Source: CAYMBL01 sp044225155
Lineage (GTDB): Bacteria; Planctomycetota; Phycisphaerae; UBA1845; Fen-1342
Direction of reading: 5' to 3'
Length of the DNA stretch: 6,108 bases
Assembly (NCBI GenBank): GCA_044225155.1
Contig: JBGAJB010000209.1
Coordinates: 1-6,108 of the forward strand
The notes below the pieces were generated by a model, which ran no database searches, was not told where the DNA came from, and was given only the letters and a program-made list of their open reading frames with translations. Made by a program: the position numbers and the translations under genes. Positions 5,941-6,108 of the stretch are shown here, one piece after another. Position 1 is the first letter of the stretch. Each line of letters opens with the position of its first letter.

Positions 5941-5946
5941 CAGACC

Positions 5947-6108
5947 GTGGAACTCCATTTCGAAACCATCGTCCCGGCGCGACTGTCCGATGTCTTCGCG
6001 TTCTTCGCCGACCCCCGCAATCTCCCGCGACTGCTGTCCGACTGGCCCTACTTTCGGCTGCTTTCATGCGATGGACCGGTTCGAGTCGGCGGCGTCATGT
6101 GGGTCGAG
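5947..6108 (+). CDS. SRPBCC (START-like) family protein, COG4276-like (N-terminal 54 residues, cut by window edge)
   Basis: The first 54 codons of a protein with the SRPBCC/START-like helix-grip fold, which binds hydrophobic ligands in a deep pocket. The opening strand LHFETIVPARLSDVFAFFAD (3-22) and the following NLPRLLSDWPYFRLLS (25-40) and GPVRVGGVMW (43-52) match, from memory, the usual start of COG4276 proteins. In those an E-F-x-x-x-I-PA strand is followed by VFAFFSD-x-x-NL and a P-W segment. COG4276 proteins are widespread, small (about 150-160 residues), cytoplasmic and mostly uncharacterised; some databases mislabel them as cell-division inhibitors. The frame is open to the last base, so the rest of the gene lies outside. 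The start is GTG, preceded at 6 bases by AAGGAG. A 19-base dyad sits 58 bases upstream. The ligand is unknown. Confidence 0.85.
   Translation, partial: MELHFETIVPARLSDVFAFFADPRNLPRLLSDWPYFRLLSCDGPVRVGGVMWVE

Larger units (their letters stand above)
5711..5946. other. Intergenic region without a recognisable gene
   Basis: These 236 bases lie between two plus-strand genes. Besides the small hairpin near 5715, the dyad at 5870-5888 and the ribosome-binding site at 5935-5940, I see nothing definite. Minus-strand open frames here run into the neighbouring genes and resemble no protein. Confidence 0.5.

Noticed and set aside
5599..6067. Minus-strand open frames across the acetyltransferase end and the SRPBCC start
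   Set aside because: They overlap two supported plus-strand genes, have no domain or ribosome-binding site, and look like shadows.

Overview
The window is about 62% GC by eye, with dense, strongly biased coding sequence. It looks like ordinary chromosome from a diderm (Gram-negative-type) bacterium: one protein carries a lipobox signal peptide and another is a periplasmic binding protein with an ordinary signal peptide. My best guess for the group is Planctomycetota or a similar high-GC environmental lineage. This rests on the style of the small lipoprotein and on an intergenic palindrome with a CCCCGAC...GTAAGGGAGGG core, which I associate from memory with planctomycete genomes. It is inference, not proof.

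Layout. Four genes lie on the minus strand. Read from high to low coordinates they are recG (4896-2728), a branched-chain amino acid type ABC substrate-binding protein (2591-1422), a small lipoprotein of unknown function (1317-694), and the N-terminal 163 residues of a SulP-family anion transporter closest to the DauA/YchM branch (489 to the window edge). From 5093 the orientation switches to plus: a RimL/YdaF-like GNAT acetyltransferase (5093-5710) and the first 54 codons of an SRPBCC (START-like) protein with a GTG start and a strong Shine-Dalgarno site (5947 to the window edge). The divergent 196-base gap 4897-5092 must hold the recG and acetyltransferase promoters, but I see no convincing promoter or RNA gene in it.

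The intergenic gaps are 104-236 bases and no genes overlap, so tight operon coupling is not evident. The genes do not form an obvious pathway: DNA repair, solute uptake, anion transport, protein or small-molecule acetylation and a lipid/ligand-binding fold sit side by side. The solute-binding protein has no permease or ATPase genes next to it here.

The most structured non-coding DNA is 554-682, between the lipoprotein and SulP genes. It holds a 68-base imperfect palindrome (583-650) in which two of the three stem mismatches become G-U pairs only in minus-strand RNA. Beside it is a perfect 8-bp hairpin (664-682), and a 9-base inverted match brackets the large palindrome (554-562 with 669-677). 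This looks like an REP/MITE-type repeat. I see no CRISPR array, insertion sequence, tRNA, rRNA or defence system, and nothing here amounts to a clearly new biological system.
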